15,473 nucleotides of DNA from Bacteroides sp. CAG:927 (GCA_000431155.1 HF985651.1:69594-85066); one strand, 5' to 3'. Shown: positions 5,330-13,513, numbered from the stretch's first letter. Numbers and translations are program-made. Notes: generated by a model from the sequence alone, not told the origin.

Positions 5330-6799
5330 ATGAAATACGGATTTGACAACGATAAGTACCTCAGAATTCAGTCTGAGCACATTAAAGAGCGCATTGCCAA
5401 GTTTGGCAACAAGCTTTATCTTGAACTGGGCGGCAAGCTTTTCGACGATTATCACGCAAGCCGCGTGTTGCCCGGATTCCAGCCCGATAGTAAGTTAAGA
5501 ATGTTGAGCCAGTTGAGCGACCACGCCGAAATCGTGATCGTTATCAGTGCTCTTGACATTGAAAAAAACAAGGTGCGTCAGGATTTGGGCATAACCTACG
5601 ATATGGATGTGCTGCGTCTGCGTGAGGAATTCCAGAAACGCGGTTTCCTTGTAAGCTCCGTAGTGGTTACGCATTACAATGGTCAGAGCAGTGCCGATGC
5701 GTTTCGCACCAAGCTCAGCCGTCTGGACATAACCACCTATGTCCATTATACCATCGACGGCTATCCTACCAATGTGGGGCTTATAGACTCTGACGAGGGA
5801 TTTGGCCGCAATGAATATGTTGAGACTACCCGCCCTCTTGTTATTGTCACCGCCCCAGGCCCCGGCAGCGGCAAAATGGCAGTGTGTCTCAGTCAGTTGT
5901 ATAATGAGCACAAACGCGGTATAGAGGCCGGATACGCCAAGTTTGAAACATTCCCTGTGTGGAGTCTTCCGCTCAAGCATCCCGTCAACATAGCATACGA
6001 GGCGGCTACTGCCGACCTTAACGATATCAACATGATTGATCCGTTCCATCTGGAGGCTTATGGGAAAACTGCTATCAACTACAATCGTGATATTGAGATT
6101 TTCCCTGTGCTGAATGCATTGTTTGAGGGCATTTACGGTGCAAATCCTTACAAATCGCCTACCGACATGGGCGTGAATATGGTGGGATTCTGTATTAATG
6201 ACGACGAGGTGTGCTGTCAGGCATCCAAAGATGAGATCATACGCCGCTATTACACTGCTCTTGACCGCATGGCCATGGGCGACGGCAATGAGAATGAGGT
6301 CAACAAGATAGCATTGCTCATGAAGCAGGCTAAAATTGACACCACATTCCGCCGCACCACCGTGGCGGCACGAGAACGTGCGGAACGCAGCGGTGTGCCT
6401 TGCTCGGCAATAGAACTTAGCGACGGCACCATAATCACTGCCGAAACGAGTGCTCTTCTTGGCCCGAGTGCAGCTTTGATACTTAATGCCACAAAGCATC
6501 TTGCCGGTATTGACCATGCCGTGAAGCTGATACCGCAAGCTATGATAGAGCCTATTCAGCATACCAAGATCAATTATCTCCGCAGCCGCAATCCGCGTCT
6601 GCACACCGATGAGGTGCTTGTGGCTCTGTCCGTGTTGAGCACCCATGACGATAATTGTCGCCGTGCTTTGGAAAAATTACCCGAACTTTACGGTTGTCAG
6701 GTACATTGCACTGTGATGCTGGGTGAGGTGGATCACAAAGTGTTCAATAAACTTGGCGTAGGGTTGACCTGCGACCCGGTGAAAAAGCAGAAAAAGTAG
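5330..6799 (+). CDS. DUF1846 family protein
   Basis: A 489-residue soluble protein that looks like a full-length DUF1846 member, a widespread family whose biochemical role is, to my knowledge, not established. Recognisable stretches are MKYGFDNDKYLRIQSEHI at the N-terminus, LYLELGGKLFDDYHASRVLPG (split over residues 29-49), a glycine-rich TAPGPGSGKMA loop at about residues 174-184 that resembles a nucleotide-binding P-loop, and PVWSLPLKHPVNIAYEAATAD near residues 208-228. No signal peptide or membrane segment is seen, so it is cytosolic. The ATG at 5330 follows the promoter box by 9 bases, which fits this start and not a longer one. No terminator is visible; the PASTA gene downstream has its own -7 box. 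Older annotations call relatives proteases, but I see no protease motif. Confidence 0.9.
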   Translation: MKYGFDNDKYLRIQSEHIKERIAKFGNKLYLELGGKLFDDYHASRVLPGFQPDSKLRMLSQLSDHAEIVIVISALDIEKNKVRQDLGITYDMDVLRLREEFQKRGFLVSSVVVTHYNGQSSADAFRTKLSRLDITTYVHYTIDGYPTNVGLIDSDEGFGRNEYVETTRPLVIVTAPGPGSGKMAVCLSQLYNEHKRGIEAGYAKFETFPVWSLPLKHPVNIAYEAATADLNDINMIDPFHLEAYGKTAINYNRDIEIFPVLNALFEGIYGANPYKSPTDMGVNMVGFCINDDEVCCQASKDEIIRRYYTALDRMAMGDGNENEVNKIALLMKQAKIDTTFRRTTVAARERAERSGVPCSAIELSDGTIITAETSALLGPSAALILNATKHLAGIDHAVKLIPQAMIEPIQHTKINYLRSRNPRLHTDEVLVALSVLSTHDDNCRRALEKLPELYGCQVHCTVMLGEVDHKVFNKLGVGLTCDPVKKQKK

Positions 6800-6830
6800 C
6801 TGTCCCACTCCGCTACTCAAAAAAAAGATG

Positions 6831-6838
6831 TAAATTTG
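6831..6838 (+). promoter_or_regulatory. Putative -7 box for the PASTA-rluD unit
   Basis: TAAATTTG matches TAnnTTTG and is followed by GC. Predicted start is near 6843, giving a leader of about 44 bases to the ATG at 6887. No clear -33 TTTG is present. Confidence 0.6.
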
Positions 6839-6886
6839 CCGTGGCTAACACATAAAAATGTTGGCGGCGGCAAATTTTTTACCAAC

Positions 6887-7507
6887 ATGGATAATGCACC
6901 TTCAAAAAAGCCGATGAAATTCGGCGTTAAAATACTTCTCAATCTCCTTGCCATGGCTCTCATTGGCGTACTTTTGCTTTGGCTTGGCACTCTTTGGCTT
7001 GATGTATGGACCGACCATGGCGAGTATCGGGAAGTTCCCGATGTGCGGCGTATGGCTTACGAAGATGCCGTTCAGAGACTTGAAAAGGACGGTTTTGTGG
7101 TGGAGCTTAGTGATTCGGTGTATGACAACAGTGCTGCCCCCGGTATGGTGGTGGAGCAGAATCCCAAGGTCAATACCAAGGTTAAGCACGCCCGCACTGT
7201 GTATCTTACCGTCAACGCTTTTGCGCCACGCAGTGTCACGTTGCCGGCTCTCACCGACATGTCGCTGCGTCAGGCCCGCTCCATTCTTGAGGGTCTTGGT
7301 GTGAAGAATATAGAGGTTCGCGAAGTTCCTTCCGAGTATCAGGATTTGGTGCTTAATGTCACTCGCGACGGCCACAGGCTTATGCCGGGTGCAAGAATAC
7401 CCACCACCGGCACTGTGGTCATAGAGGTGGGCGCCGGAATGTTGGAGAACGAAGGAGATTCGCTGGCGCTGGATACAAACGATATTGATTTCCTCGATCT
7501 CAACTGA
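6887..7507 (+). CDS. Membrane-anchored PASTA domain protein
   Basis: A 206-residue protein with a short Lys-rich cytoplasmic N-terminus, one transmembrane helix (about residues 13-36) and two PASTA-like domains (about residues 44-111 and 112-178) recognisable by the repeated pattern VPDVRRMAYEDAVQRLEKDGF, ...PGMVVEQNPKV and then LPALTDMSLRQARSILEGLGV. PASTA domains in other bacteria bind uncrosslinked peptidoglycan or muropeptides; here there is no kinase or transpeptidase domain, so the protein is a stand-alone periplasmic PASTA module. The C-terminus is acidic (about residues 180-206). I chose the ATG at 6887 because the longer frame uses a TTG inside the -7 box. It ends 7 bases before the RluD-type gene, so the two are probably one transcript. 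Confidence 0.85.
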   Translation: MDNAPSKKPMKFGVKILLNLLAMALIGVLLLWLGTLWLDVWTDHGEYREVPDVRRMAYEDAVQRLEKDGFVVELSDSVYDNSAAPGMVVEQNPKVNTKVKHARTVYLTVNAFAPRSVTLPALTDMSLRQARSILEGLGVKNIEVREVPSEYQDLVLNVTRDGHRLMPGARIPTTGTVVIEVGAGMLENEGDSLALDTNDIDFLDLN

Positions 7508-7514
7508 CATAGCA

Positions 7515-8597
7515 ATGAGTCTGGAAACTGAAGATCTGGAACTTCTTGATGATGATGCCGGACTGGATATTGACGCTTCCGGTTCCGAGCCTAATGCCGA
7601 TGGCATGTATGAGCATTTCAGGTTCGTTGCCGATAAAGGGCAGCAACTGCTCCGCGTTGACAAATTTTTGGTCCTAAGGCTTGAGAAATCATCGCGCAAC
7701 CGTGTGCAGCAGGCTGCTGATGCCGGATGTATATTGGTCAATGGCAAGCCTGTGAAGAGCAACTACCGCGTGAAGCCGCTTGATGTGGTGAGTGTGGTGA
7801 TGGACCGTCCCCGTTACGAGCTTGAGATACTGCCGGAGAACATTCCGCTTGACATTGTATATGAAGATGAGCACCTTCTGGTCGTTAACAAACCGGCCGG
7901 ATTGGTTGTACATCCCGGCCATGGCAATTACAGCGGCACATTGGTGAATGCTCTTGCATGGCATTTCCGCGATAATCCCGACTATGATGTGTCTGACCCC
8001 CGTATGGGCCTTGTACACCGCATTGACAAGGACACATCGGGACTCTTGGTAGTGGCCAAAACTCCCGACGCAAAGACAAATCTCGGAAAACAGTTTTTCA
8101 ATAAAACCACCAAACGCGAATATATGGCGGTGGTTTGGGGCGTTCCCGATCCGCAGCAAGGCACTATAGTGGGAAATGTGGGGCGCAATCCCAAGGACCG
8201 GCTCCAGATGACCGTGTTTCCTGACGGAAGTCAGGGCAAACATGCCGTGACGCATTATGAAGTGCTTGAAAACCTTGGATATGTGTCAGTGGTGCGATGC
8301 GTGCTTGAAACCGGACGCACTCATCAGATAAGGGTACACATGAAGCATATCGGCCATCCATTGCTGAATGATGCCAGATATGGCGGCGATGAGATATTGC
8401 GCGGTGAGCGCTCAGCTTCCTACCGAAAGTTTGTGGACAACTGTTTTGCAGTGTGTCCAAGGCAGGCTCTCCATGCACGCACACTTGGTTTTGTTCACCC
8501 CGCCACAGGCAAGGAGCTTTTTTTTAGCAGTGATGTGCCGCAGGATATGACTGCCATGATTGAGCGTTGGCGCACTTATATGGCCTCCCGAGGTTAA
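7515..8597 (+). CDS. rluD: RluA-family 23S rRNA pseudouridine synthase (RluD-like)
   Basis: A 360-residue enzyme. After an acidic N-terminal extension of about 35 residues comes an S4 RNA-binding domain (about residues 46-95: RVDKFLVLRL...SRNRVQQAADAGCILVNGKPVK), then the RluA catalytic domain with VVNKPAGLVVHPGHG and HRIDKDTSGLLVVAKT; the catalytic Asp is about residue 171. The late GRTHQIRVHMKHIGHPLL...RYGG motif is intact. The S4-plus-RluA architecture is that of RluD, which modifies helix 69 of 23S rRNA, and of RluC; the RluD choice is likely, not proven. I chose the ATG at 7515 over an upstream in-frame TTG at 7485 that overlaps the PASTA gene. It lies 7 bases after that gene. Confidence 0.92.
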   Translation: MSLETEDLELLDDDAGLDIDASGSEPNADGMYEHFRFVADKGQQLLRVDKFLVLRLEKSSRNRVQQAADAGCILVNGKPVKSNYRVKPLDVVSVVMDRPRYELEILPENIPLDIVYEDEHLLVVNKPAGLVVHPGHGNYSGTLVNALAWHFRDNPDYDVSDPRMGLVHRIDKDTSGLLVVAKTPDAKTNLGKQFFNKTTKREYMAVVWGVPDPQQGTIVGNVGRNPKDRLQMTVFPDGSQGKHAVTHYEVLENLGYVSVVRCVLETGRTHQIRVHMKHIGHPLLNDARYGGDEILRGERSASYRKFVDNCFAVCPRQALHARTLGFVHPATGKELFFSSDVPQDMTAMIERWRTYMASRG

Positions 8598-8636
8598 AAT
8601 TTACTAATACCCGATGCCTATGTGGGGGAAAAGTTG

Positions 8637-8644
8637 TAACTTTG
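8637..8644 (+). promoter_or_regulatory. Putative -7 box for the acyltransferase gene
   Basis: TAACTTTG matches TAnnTTTG, 45 bases before the ATG at 8690. No -33 TTTG at standard spacing is seen. It fits an independent transcription unit after rluD, although no terminator is visible between the genes. Confidence 0.55.
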
Positions 8645-8689
8645 AAACTCAATTTTGCATATTTTTCCACTCGATAATCAATTGGAATT

Positions 8690-9865
8690 ATGAGTAACGA
8701 ATATGATTTCAGCGACATAGCGCCTTTTGACGATAGCCAATTCAAGGAAAAAATGGCCCAGTTGGTCAAGGAACCCGGCTTTGAGCATGCCGTAAAGTAC
8801 GTGATGCCCGAAGTGGATTTCAGCCAGTTTGTCCGAAACTTACTCGCTGTACCCGATAAAGAGACTTTCCAGAAGCAGGTTATGCGTCCGTTCATTGAGA
8901 TGCTGATGCGCAAAACAACCAACGGCATAACCTTTGGAGGTATTGAGAATATAGTGCCCGGCGTGAGCAACACCTATATAACCAATCACCGCGACATTGT
9001 GCTTGATGCTTCGTTTCTCAACTATTGCCTGCTCAAAAACGACATACGCACTTCTGAGGTCGCAATTGGCAACAATTTGTTGATTTATGAGTGGATTACA
9101 GATCTTGTAAAGCTCAACAAAAGCTTTATCGTTAAGCGCAATCTGCGCCTGACACAGGCACTTGAGGCCGCCAAACAGCTCTCGGCCTATATTCATTATG
9201 CCATAAATACCAAGCACGAAAGCGTATGGATAGCCCAGCGCGAAGGTCGCGCCAAAGATTCCAATGATGTGACTCAGGAGAGCCTCGTTAAGATGCTTGG
9301 ATTGAATGGTGGAGGCACCGTGGCGCACAATGTGATGGAAATCAATCTCTTGCCGGTGTCAATAAGCTACGAATACGATCCTAATGATTATCTCAAGGCC
9401 CGTGAATTTCTGCTCAAGCGTCTTGACCCTGAATTCAAGAAATGCCAGCATGATGATTTGTTGAGCATGGAAACCGGTTTGCTCGGCCATAAAGGGCGTG
9501 TGCATTTTCAATTCTCACCATGCCTCAATTCCCGGCTGGAGCCACTGGAATCTTCAACCGACAAGATTGACACCGTGAAACAGATTTGTTCCATGGTGGA
9601 CAATGCCATACATTCCGGGTATAAAATATTCCCTGTCAACTACATCGCCCATGATTTGCTGCATCATTCGCAGGAATATGAGGCCATGTACACCGCTGAA
9701 GAAAAATCTGCATTTGAGGTATATGTCAATACTCAGCTTGATAAGGTGAAGCTTCCTGACATTTCCACTCTTGATTGCGAATTCATGCACGAGATGATGC
9801 TTCAGATGTATGCCAATCCGCTGCGCAACAAACTTCAGGCTACCGGTAAAAAGCCCGTGCAATAA
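8690..9865 (+). CDS. Glycerolipid acyltransferase-like protein (PlsB/PlsC superfamily)
   Basis: A 391-residue protein resembling the long Bacteroidota acyltransferases. The core has block-I-like NHRDIVLDASFL (His about residue 100, Asp 106), FIVKRNL (about residues 146-152), and an EGRAKD block III (about 185-190), which fit the acyltransferase fold that moves an acyl chain to a glycerophosphate-type acceptor at the membrane. The spacing from the block I His to the last Asp is five residues, not the usual four. Unlike PlsC there is no obvious N-terminal membrane helix, and about 90 residues precede the core and about 150 follow it. The acceptor cannot be read from the sequence. It stands between rluD and the phosphoesterase gene; the next gene begins 42 bases after its stop without a visible terminator or promoter. 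Confidence 0.8.
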   Translation: MSNEYDFSDIAPFDDSQFKEKMAQLVKEPGFEHAVKYVMPEVDFSQFVRNLLAVPDKETFQKQVMRPFIEMLMRKTTNGITFGGIENIVPGVSNTYITNHRDIVLDASFLNYCLLKNDIRTSEVAIGNNLLIYEWITDLVKLNKSFIVKRNLRLTQALEAAKQLSAYIHYAINTKHESVWIAQREGRAKDSNDVTQESLVKMLGLNGGGTVAHNVMEINLLPVSISYEYDPNDYLKAREFLLKRLDPEFKKCQHDDLLSMETGLLGHKGRVHFQFSPCLNSRLEPLESSTDKIDTVKQICSMVDNAIHSGYKIFPVNYIAHDLLHHSQEYEAMYTAEEKSAFEVYVNTQLDKVKLPDISTLDCEFMHEMMLQMYANPLRNKLQATGKKPVQ

Positions 9866-9907
9866 ACTTTTGGAGCGTTTTGCCGTTAAGTTAGAAACAC
9901 TCTGGTT

Positions 9908-11098
9908 ATGCGCATTTATTTTTTGCCCCTGGTATTGATTGTCGTTGCGTGTCTGGCATCCGACGTCTATATCTATTTGGCTGTATTGAAGCGGTGTCCC
10001 CGCAAATTATGGAGCCGCCTGCAGCTGTTGGGCAGCGTTGCAATGTATCTGCTTCTCATCGTTGCGCTCTGTTTGCCCCGTCGTGACGGAAGCGAAGAAG
10101 CGCTTCTTGGGGTCATGTGGATGCTCTTCACATTCCTTTCGGTATATATGGCAAAATTTCTGTTTGTCATAATTGATGTGCTTGCATCTGTACCTCTTCT
10201 TTTCCGCCATCATCGGCTTCGCTGGCTTACTCGCACCGGAGGCGTGCTTTCCGTTGTGGTGTTTGCTCTCATGTGGTGGGGTGCGCTGATCAATCGTTTC
10301 CGTACACAGGTGCGCGAGGTGGAGGTGACCGTTCAGGGGCTTCCCGAGCAGTTTGACGGATACAGGTTGGTGCAGTTCTCGGATTTCCACGTGGGCACGT
10401 ATGGGTCCGACACCGCCTATGTAAGCAAGGTTGTGAACCGTCTTAACGATTTGAATGGTGATGTGCTTCTGTTCACCGGCGATATTGTCAATCGTCGCAC
10501 CGATGAGCTTCTGCCATTTATAAGGCCGTTGTCGCGTTTGAAAGCAGCGCATGGCGTATATTCAATCCTTGGCAATCATGATTATGGTGATTACAGCGAT
10601 TGGGAATCCGATGCCCATAAACACCGAAACATGATTTTGATGGATTCACTTCAGAAATCCATGGGATGGCGTTTGCTTCGCAATGAGCATGTCATTCTCA
10701 GACAGGGCACTGATTCCATAGCTCTGATAGGAGTGGAAAATGTGGGAGATCCTCCATTCACTGTTTACGGGTCGCTAAATGATTCTTATCCGTCGCTCGG
10801 TGATAGTGTGACAAAAGTGCTGCTCACGCACAACCCGGCTCATTGGACTTCTGACATAGCCGATAACGACAGCATCAATATAGCACTGTCACTCTCGGGT
10901 CACACACATGCCATGCAGATAGAGCTTTTTGGCTTGTCGCCGGCAGTTTGGCGTTATCCCACATGGGGTGGTCTGTACGCTGATACAGATTCGCGTCATA
11001 AGCTTTATGTCAACATAGGTATAGGCACGGTGGGTTTGCCTATGCGCGTGGGCGCAACTCCCGAAATCACAGTTATAACTCTCAGACCTGCAAAATGA
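9908..11098 (+). CDS. Membrane-anchored metallophosphoesterase (YaeI/YkuE-like)
   Basis: A 396-residue protein with several hydrophobic helices in the first 130 residues (about 4-26, 40-57, 68-97 and 112-128), then a calcineurin-like phosphoesterase domain with every expected metal-binding motif: SDFH (Asp 159, His 161), GDIVNR (Asp 192), GNHD (residues 222-225), THNP (His 308) and GHTH (331-334). Members bind two divalent metals; relatives of this membrane-attached type have been linked to phospholipid or UDP-sugar-lipid hydrolysis, but the substrate here is not shown. The catalytic domain probably sits at the membrane face. Its stop codon overlaps the folK start in an ATGA, which indicates translational coupling. 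No promoter box is evident in the 42-base upstream gap. Confidence 0.9.
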   Translation: MRIYFLPLVLIVVACLASDVYIYLAVLKRCPRKLWSRLQLLGSVAMYLLLIVALCLPRRDGSEEALLGVMWMLFTFLSVYMAKFLFVIIDVLASVPLLFRHHRLRWLTRTGGVLSVVVFALMWWGALINRFRTQVREVEVTVQGLPEQFDGYRLVQFSDFHVGTYGSDTAYVSKVVNRLNDLNGDVLLFTGDIVNRRTDELLPFIRPLSRLKAAHGVYSILGNHDYGDYSDWESDAHKHRNMILMDSLQKSMGWRLLRNEHVILRQGTDSIALIGVENVGDPPFTVYGSLNDSYPSLGDSVTKVLLTHNPAHWTSDIADNDSINIALSLSGHTHAMQIELFGLSPAVWRYPTWGGLYADTDSRHKLYVNIGIGTVGLPMRVGATPEITVITLRPAK

Positions 11099-11463
11099 TA
11101 TTGATGATAGGGGTGGGAAGCAATGCCCCGGACAAAAAGCAAAGAATGGAGCAGGCTATAGATTTCCTGCGCTCATCGCTTGAGGATTTCCGTTGTTCAT
11201 CAGTTTATTCTACACCGGCATTGAATGGTGTGGATGCCGATTATCTCAATGCCGTGGCTTGTGGCAGTTGCACGCTTACTGTAGATCAGGCGGTTGCCGT
11301 GCTGAAAGATTATGAGCGCAAATGCGGCAGGAAAAAAGGTGACAAGTTTGTGGTGATTGATCTGGACCTCGTTATAGCTGACGGCGAAGTGCTGCGTCCG
11401 CGTGACATGCAGCACGAATATTTTTTGCGCGGTTATAACGAGCTTACCGATACTGATTGCTAA
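11095..11463 (+). CDS. folK: Short 2-amino-4-hydroxy-6-hydroxymethyldihydropteridine pyrophosphokinase (HPPK)
   Basis: A 122-residue protein with the FolK pattern: VGSNAPDKKQRMEQAIDFL at the N-terminus, SSVYSTPALNG...DYLNAVACG (about residues 35-57) and RKCGRKKGDKFVVIDLDLV (about 75-93), where the GR..K and IDLDL motifs give the pterin and ATP/Mg sites. HPPK transfers pyrophosphate from ATP to the pterin alcohol in folate synthesis. Most FolK proteins are about 155-165 residues with a conserved LPHPR...RAFVL block; here that block is replaced by a short RPRDMQHEYFLRGYNEL tail, a short form I associate with Bacteroidales. It overlaps the upstream phosphoesterase gene by four bases. Its last codons overlap the end of comEC on the other strand. 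Function likely but not certain given the shortened C-terminus. Confidence 0.78.
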   Translation: MILMIGVGSNAPDKKQRMEQAIDFLRSSLEDFRCSSVYSTPALNGVDADYLNAVACGSCTLTVDQAVAVLKDYERKCGRKKGDKFVVIDLDLVIADGEVLRPRDMQHEYFLRGYNELTDTDC

Positions 11464-13484
11464 TCGGTTGCCATAGGCAGGTTCCAAGGCCCGTCACAAC
11501 GCATGTTGCGGTACGGTATTTTCATAGAGTCACATTCGGCGGCATAGCGCATGGCACGTTTCGGGTGCAGGTCATAGCTGAGTACTATGCTGTCGGGGTG
11601 GATTAAATCCGTCAGATTTCTTATGCTTTTGCGGTACCCGCGGCATACCAGCGCATAGTTGATATGGGCCGGAGGCGGGGCCGGAAGTGAATCATGGCTT
11701 ATAACGGCTATACTGGCATACTTGGTGCGCAACCATGGACGGCGCCATTCAAGCATCCTGTGACGGAATGAGTCTTTGACGCAATATAGGCTGTCATATC
11801 CCCGCTTGCCGAGGAAATGTGTGTAACGCTGGTTGGCACGATATATGGCCGCACCACGGTCGGCTGATGTGGCGGTGGTGATAAGCACAGGCTGTTCTCC
11901 TGCTATATTGGCTATTATATCTGTATGGTATGTGGTTCGCGCCACATACAGTGTGGATGAGTCCGTTGAATGAGGCCATAAGCAAGTGTATGCTGTCAAC
12001 ATGCACACAGAACCGATAAAAATTGAGCCCCACAATACATTCCGTTTCTCAAGCCATATTTTGAGCAGTGTCACCACTCCTGCATATGGAATTAAAGTCC
12101 ATGCAGGCAGATAGATGTGTCGCAGTGTGGCATAAGGCAGCGAGGCTACCCACCGGGCCACCCATTCCACTGTGCCGTAAATGTAATCAATGATTCCGCA
12201 AAGCCACACGGCATCCCATCCTGCCCATTCAAGGAGCAGAAGCAATGCTCCCGCACCTATCAGCCACGGCAACAGAACAGATGTTACCACGTTGGCAAGC
12301 AGAAAATACACCGGCATGTTATGGAAATAGATGCACGAAATCAGGGCAGTCCCGATTATGGCCGACAGAGATACGCACACAAGCCCCATTGCGTTATAAG
12401 CCAGCCTGTGACGCATGTTCACCGGATTCAGCGCATTGGCAAACAGTAGAATTGCCGCTACAGCTGCAAATGATAATTGAAATCCTATGGTAAACAGTGA
12501 GACCGGGTCGGCCAGTATCAGCACTATCAGGGCAAAGCACAGCGAATTGTAGCCTGAGCTTTGTCGCTGCAAAATCCTCGCGCCAAGATACACACTCAGC
12601 ATCACTACCGCTCTTACCACTGATGCACCCAGTCCGGTGAACACGGCGTAAAGCCACAGAAGCAGTATCACGATTATGGTGCGTGCCACATTGCCGCCCG
12701 CCATTTTGAGTGGCCATAGGGCAAATGACACGAGCATTACTATAAGCCCCACATGCAGTCCGCTCAGCGCCAATATATGGGCCAACCCTGCCGATGCAAA
12801 ATCCTGTCTCACATCCCGGCTTATTGTGGTTGCGTCTCCAAGCATGGCTGTACATAGAAATTCTTTGGTGCGCGGCTTCAGGCTGCTGTTCAGAAGCAAT
12901 GCAGTTGCCTTGGAGCGTTCCCTGCGCAGTGCCGGTATAATTCCCGGAGTAAGGGAGATGCTTTTTATACTGTCATCGGGGAGCACACAGTGCATATAGA
13001 TGCCGCGTTGTCGCTGTATGTCACCGGCAGTTATTTCATCAGGTATATCGTGCTTCGGAACAGTGTCTTGAAATGTGGCCGCGAACCTGATGGTATGCAA
13101 GCTTTCGTACTCGGTGTCAAACGATGGTACTGCTGCAGTGGCATAGAATGGTTCTATACGGCTTAGATGCAGCGAATCCACTGAGGCATCCGTCACCCTT
13201 AATGTGAGGGTCTGTGATGTGTCTCCTATCCGGGTTTGTAAGATGTCGGCCTTGTAATGATTCGTTTTTCCCGAATATTGGGCCGGTGCTTCTGTTTGTA
13301 TCCTCACTTTTGCGTTAACGGCTCCTAAAGCACCGAGAGCCATGGCAAATGCCACAAGCTTGTAGCGCGTAAAAGCAAAGATTATGCAGCAGGCGGTTGC
13401 TGTCGCAGCAAAGTATATCCACCATACAGTAATGCCGCATACTGTACCCGCCACCAGCATGGCGGCAGGGAGCAGCAGCGGCAT
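11460..13484 (-). CDS. comEC: ComEC/Rec2-family DNA uptake channel protein
   Basis: A polytopic membrane protein of about 674 residues. The N-terminus has 2-3 hydrophobic helices, then a soluble DUF4131-like segment (about residues 60-200), then the Competence domain with AHILALSGLHVGLI (SGLHVG at about 241-246), LLLWLYAVFTGLGASVVRA and further helices to about residue 480. The C-terminal part resembles a degenerate metallo-beta-lactamase-like domain with no HxHxDH site. ComEC carries single-stranded DNA across the inner membrane in transformation. Start is uncertain: ATG at 13484 is the first that clears the upstream gene, but family-like sequence (SKAPWSLMPLLLPA) begins earlier in frame, so a GTG at 13526 overlapping the transporter gene is possible. 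It is last in a probable aroE-transporter-comEC operon. Confidence 0.88.
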   Translation of the reverse strand: MPLLLPAAMLVAGTVCGITVWWIYFAATATACCIIFAFTRYKLVAFAMALGALGAVNAKVRIQTEAPAQYSGKTNHYKADILQTRIGDTSQTLTLRVTDASVDSLHLSRIEPFYATAAVPSFDTEYESLHTIRFAATFQDTVPKHDIPDEITAGDIQRQRGIYMHCVLPDDSIKSISLTPGIIPALRRERSKATALLLNSSLKPRTKEFLCTAMLGDATTISRDVRQDFASAGLAHILALSGLHVGLIVMLVSFALWPLKMAGGNVARTIIVILLLWLYAVFTGLGASVVRAVVMLSVYLGARILQRQSSGYNSLCFALIVLILADPVSLFTIGFQLSFAAVAAILLFANALNPVNMRHRLAYNAMGLVCVSLSAIIGTALISCIYFHNMPVYFLLANVVTSVLLPWLIGAGALLLLLEWAGWDAVWLCGIIDYIYGTVEWVARWVASLPYATLRHIYLPAWTLIPYAGVVTLLKIWLEKRNVLWGSIFIGSVCMLTAYTCLWPHSTDSSTLYVARTTYHTDIIANIAGEQPVLITTATSADRGAAIYRANQRYTHFLGKRGYDSLYCVKDSFRHRMLEWRRPWLRTKYASIAVISHDSLPAPPPAHINYALVCRGYRKSIRNLTDLIHPDSIVLSYDLHPKRAMRYAAECDSMKIPYRNMRCDGPWNLPMATD

Positions 13485-13513
13485 AAGCGACCACGGCGCT
13501 TTGGAGTATGGCG

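Noticed and set aside
5495..6646. Long open frame of 383 codons on the minus strand
   Set aside because: It lies wholly antisense to the well-supported DUF1846 gene and its translation is low-complexity in His and Cys with no family features.
6795..6817. 6-bp hairpin overlapping the DUF1846 stop codon as a terminator
   Set aside because: It is followed on the plus strand by an A-run, not a U-run; in the minus direction it looks like a terminator, but no minus-strand gene ends there.
6902..7762. Open frame of 286 codons on the minus strand
   Set aside because: Antisense shadow of the PASTA and RluD genes, which both have clear domain motifs.
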